DNA of 31,848 bases from Bacteroidales bacterium UBA1195 (lineage in GTDB: Bacteria > Bacteroidota > Bacteroidia > Bacteroidales > WCHB1-69), in assembly GCA_002309855.1 (NCBI GenBank), contig DBYD01000048.1:1-31848 (forward strand). Reading direction: 5' to 3'. Both the position numbers and the translations under genes were made by a program. Below, piece by piece: positions 31,294-31,848 of the stretch (its first letter is position 1; each line of letters begins with the position of its first letter). The notes below the pieces were generated by a model. That model was given only the letters and a program-made list of their open reading frames with translations. It did not search any database and was not told the DNA's origin.

Positions 31294-31848
31294 CTACCAG
31301 GCGAACAACGGACGGTTCTGCATCATCTCGTTGACCTGTCCGATGATACGGGCACGGACCGCCTCGTCTGTCGGGTTGCACAGCACGGTGTCGATCATAT
31401 CGACGATGACCGGCATGTCATTCTCCTTCAGGCCGCGGGTGGTGATGGCCGGAGTGCCGACGCGCAGACCTGAGGTCTTGAAGGCGGAACGGCTGTCGAA
31501 GGGAACCATGTTCTTGTTCACAGTGATGTCGGCTGCAACCAGCGCATTCTCAGCCTCCTTACCGGTGAGTTCGGGGAACTTGGTGCGGAGATCGATCAGC
31601 ATCAGGTGGTTGTCGGTGCCGCCGCTGATGACCTTGTAGCCCTTGTTCACAAAGGCCTCGCACATCACCTTGGCGTTCTTCATCACCTGCCGGATGTACT
31701 GGTCATAGCTGTCGGTCAAAGCCTCGCCGAGCGCAACGGCTTTGGCGGCAATGACATGCTCCAGCGGGCCGCCCTGTGTTCCGGGGAACACTGCGCTGTC
31801 CAACAAGGCGCTCATCTTCTTTATTTCACCCTTCGGGGTGGTCTTGCC
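31294..31848 (-). CDS. glyA: Serine hydroxymethyltransferase, C-terminal part (truncated by window end)
   Basis: The frame runs off the window edge, leaving 184 residues of the C-terminal part and the TAG stop at 31294-31296. It contains FPGTQGGPLEHVIAAKAVAL, SGGTDNHLMLIDLR, ITVNKNMVPFD and SGLRVGTPAITTRG, all standard for bacterial SHMT. The family enzyme interconverts serine and glycine with tetrahydrofolate, using PLP, and supplies one-carbon units in the cytoplasm. The PLP-binding lysine and the N-terminal part lie outside the window. The gene ends at its own strong terminator. An internal ATG at 31815 is not the real start because the SHMT reading GKTTPKGEIKK continues upstream of it. 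Confidence 0.96.
   Translation of the reverse strand, partial: GKTTPKGEIKKMSALLDSAVFPGTQGGPLEHVIAAKAVALGEALTDSYDQYIRQVMKNAKVMCEAFVNKGYKVISGGTDNHLMLIDLRTKFPELTGKEAENALVAADITVNKNMVPFDSRSAFKTSGLRVGTPAITTRGLKENDMPVIVDMIDTVLCNPTDEAVRARIIGQVNEMMQNRPLFAW

Overview
The window looks like chromosomal DNA of a Bacteroidales-type bacterium (phylum Bacteroidota). The evidence is a set of TAnnTTTG promoter elements typical of this phylum, a carboxypeptidase-regulatory-domain outer-membrane barrel protein, the rplM-rpsI-rpsB-tsf gene order, and two very large proteins with C-terminal type IX secretion system (T9SS) sorting domains. Hand counts of 60-base samples range from about 30-37% GC in some beta-helix stretches to about 55% elsewhere. 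I cannot name the genus.

Layout. Positions 1-112 hold the last codons of an AraC-type regulator. Convergent to it is a TonB-receptor-like outer-membrane protein (205-2865, minus). From 3166 to 5981 lies a plus-strand ribosomal/translation block: promoter, rplM, rpsI, a structured leader, rpsB, tsf and a terminator. Next come two giant paralogous minus-strand genes, 3272 codons (6060-15878) and 3934 codons (17148-28952), separated by plus-strand trpS. After a gene-poor stretch with one doubtful small minus-strand ORF and its apparent terminator (29089-29381), there is an AAA-type ATPase fused to a PD-(D/E)XK-like nuclease domain (29637-31076, plus). The window ends in the C-terminal part of glyA (31294-31848, minus).

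The centrepiece is the giant pair. Each protein has a signal peptide, an N-terminal jelly-roll-like domain, an Ig-like domain, then an alternating series of CARDB/Ig-like linkers and Tyr/Asn-rich parallel beta-helix domains. There are 4 such modules in the first and 5 in the second. A second jelly-roll-like domain, further Ig-like domains and a T9SS type-A sorting tail follow. Every module shares the same signatures: a linker motif W-x-(V/I/L)-N-G...W-x-G with minor variants, a conserved Cys pair at the helix entry, and a closing G-(C/A)-Y motif. The two genes end in the same 27 bases and are followed at once by palindromes with the same 22-bp core, whose arms differ by a matched, pair-preserving change. 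I read this as a duplicated, internally expanding family of giant surface fibres or adhesins. That function is inference.

The rest is mostly housekeeping. The structured sequences in front of rplM and rpsB are plausible autoregulatory leaders, by analogy with L13 and S2 autoregulation in E. coli. The many large opposite-strand open frames over the giant genes are composition artefacts and are not annotated.
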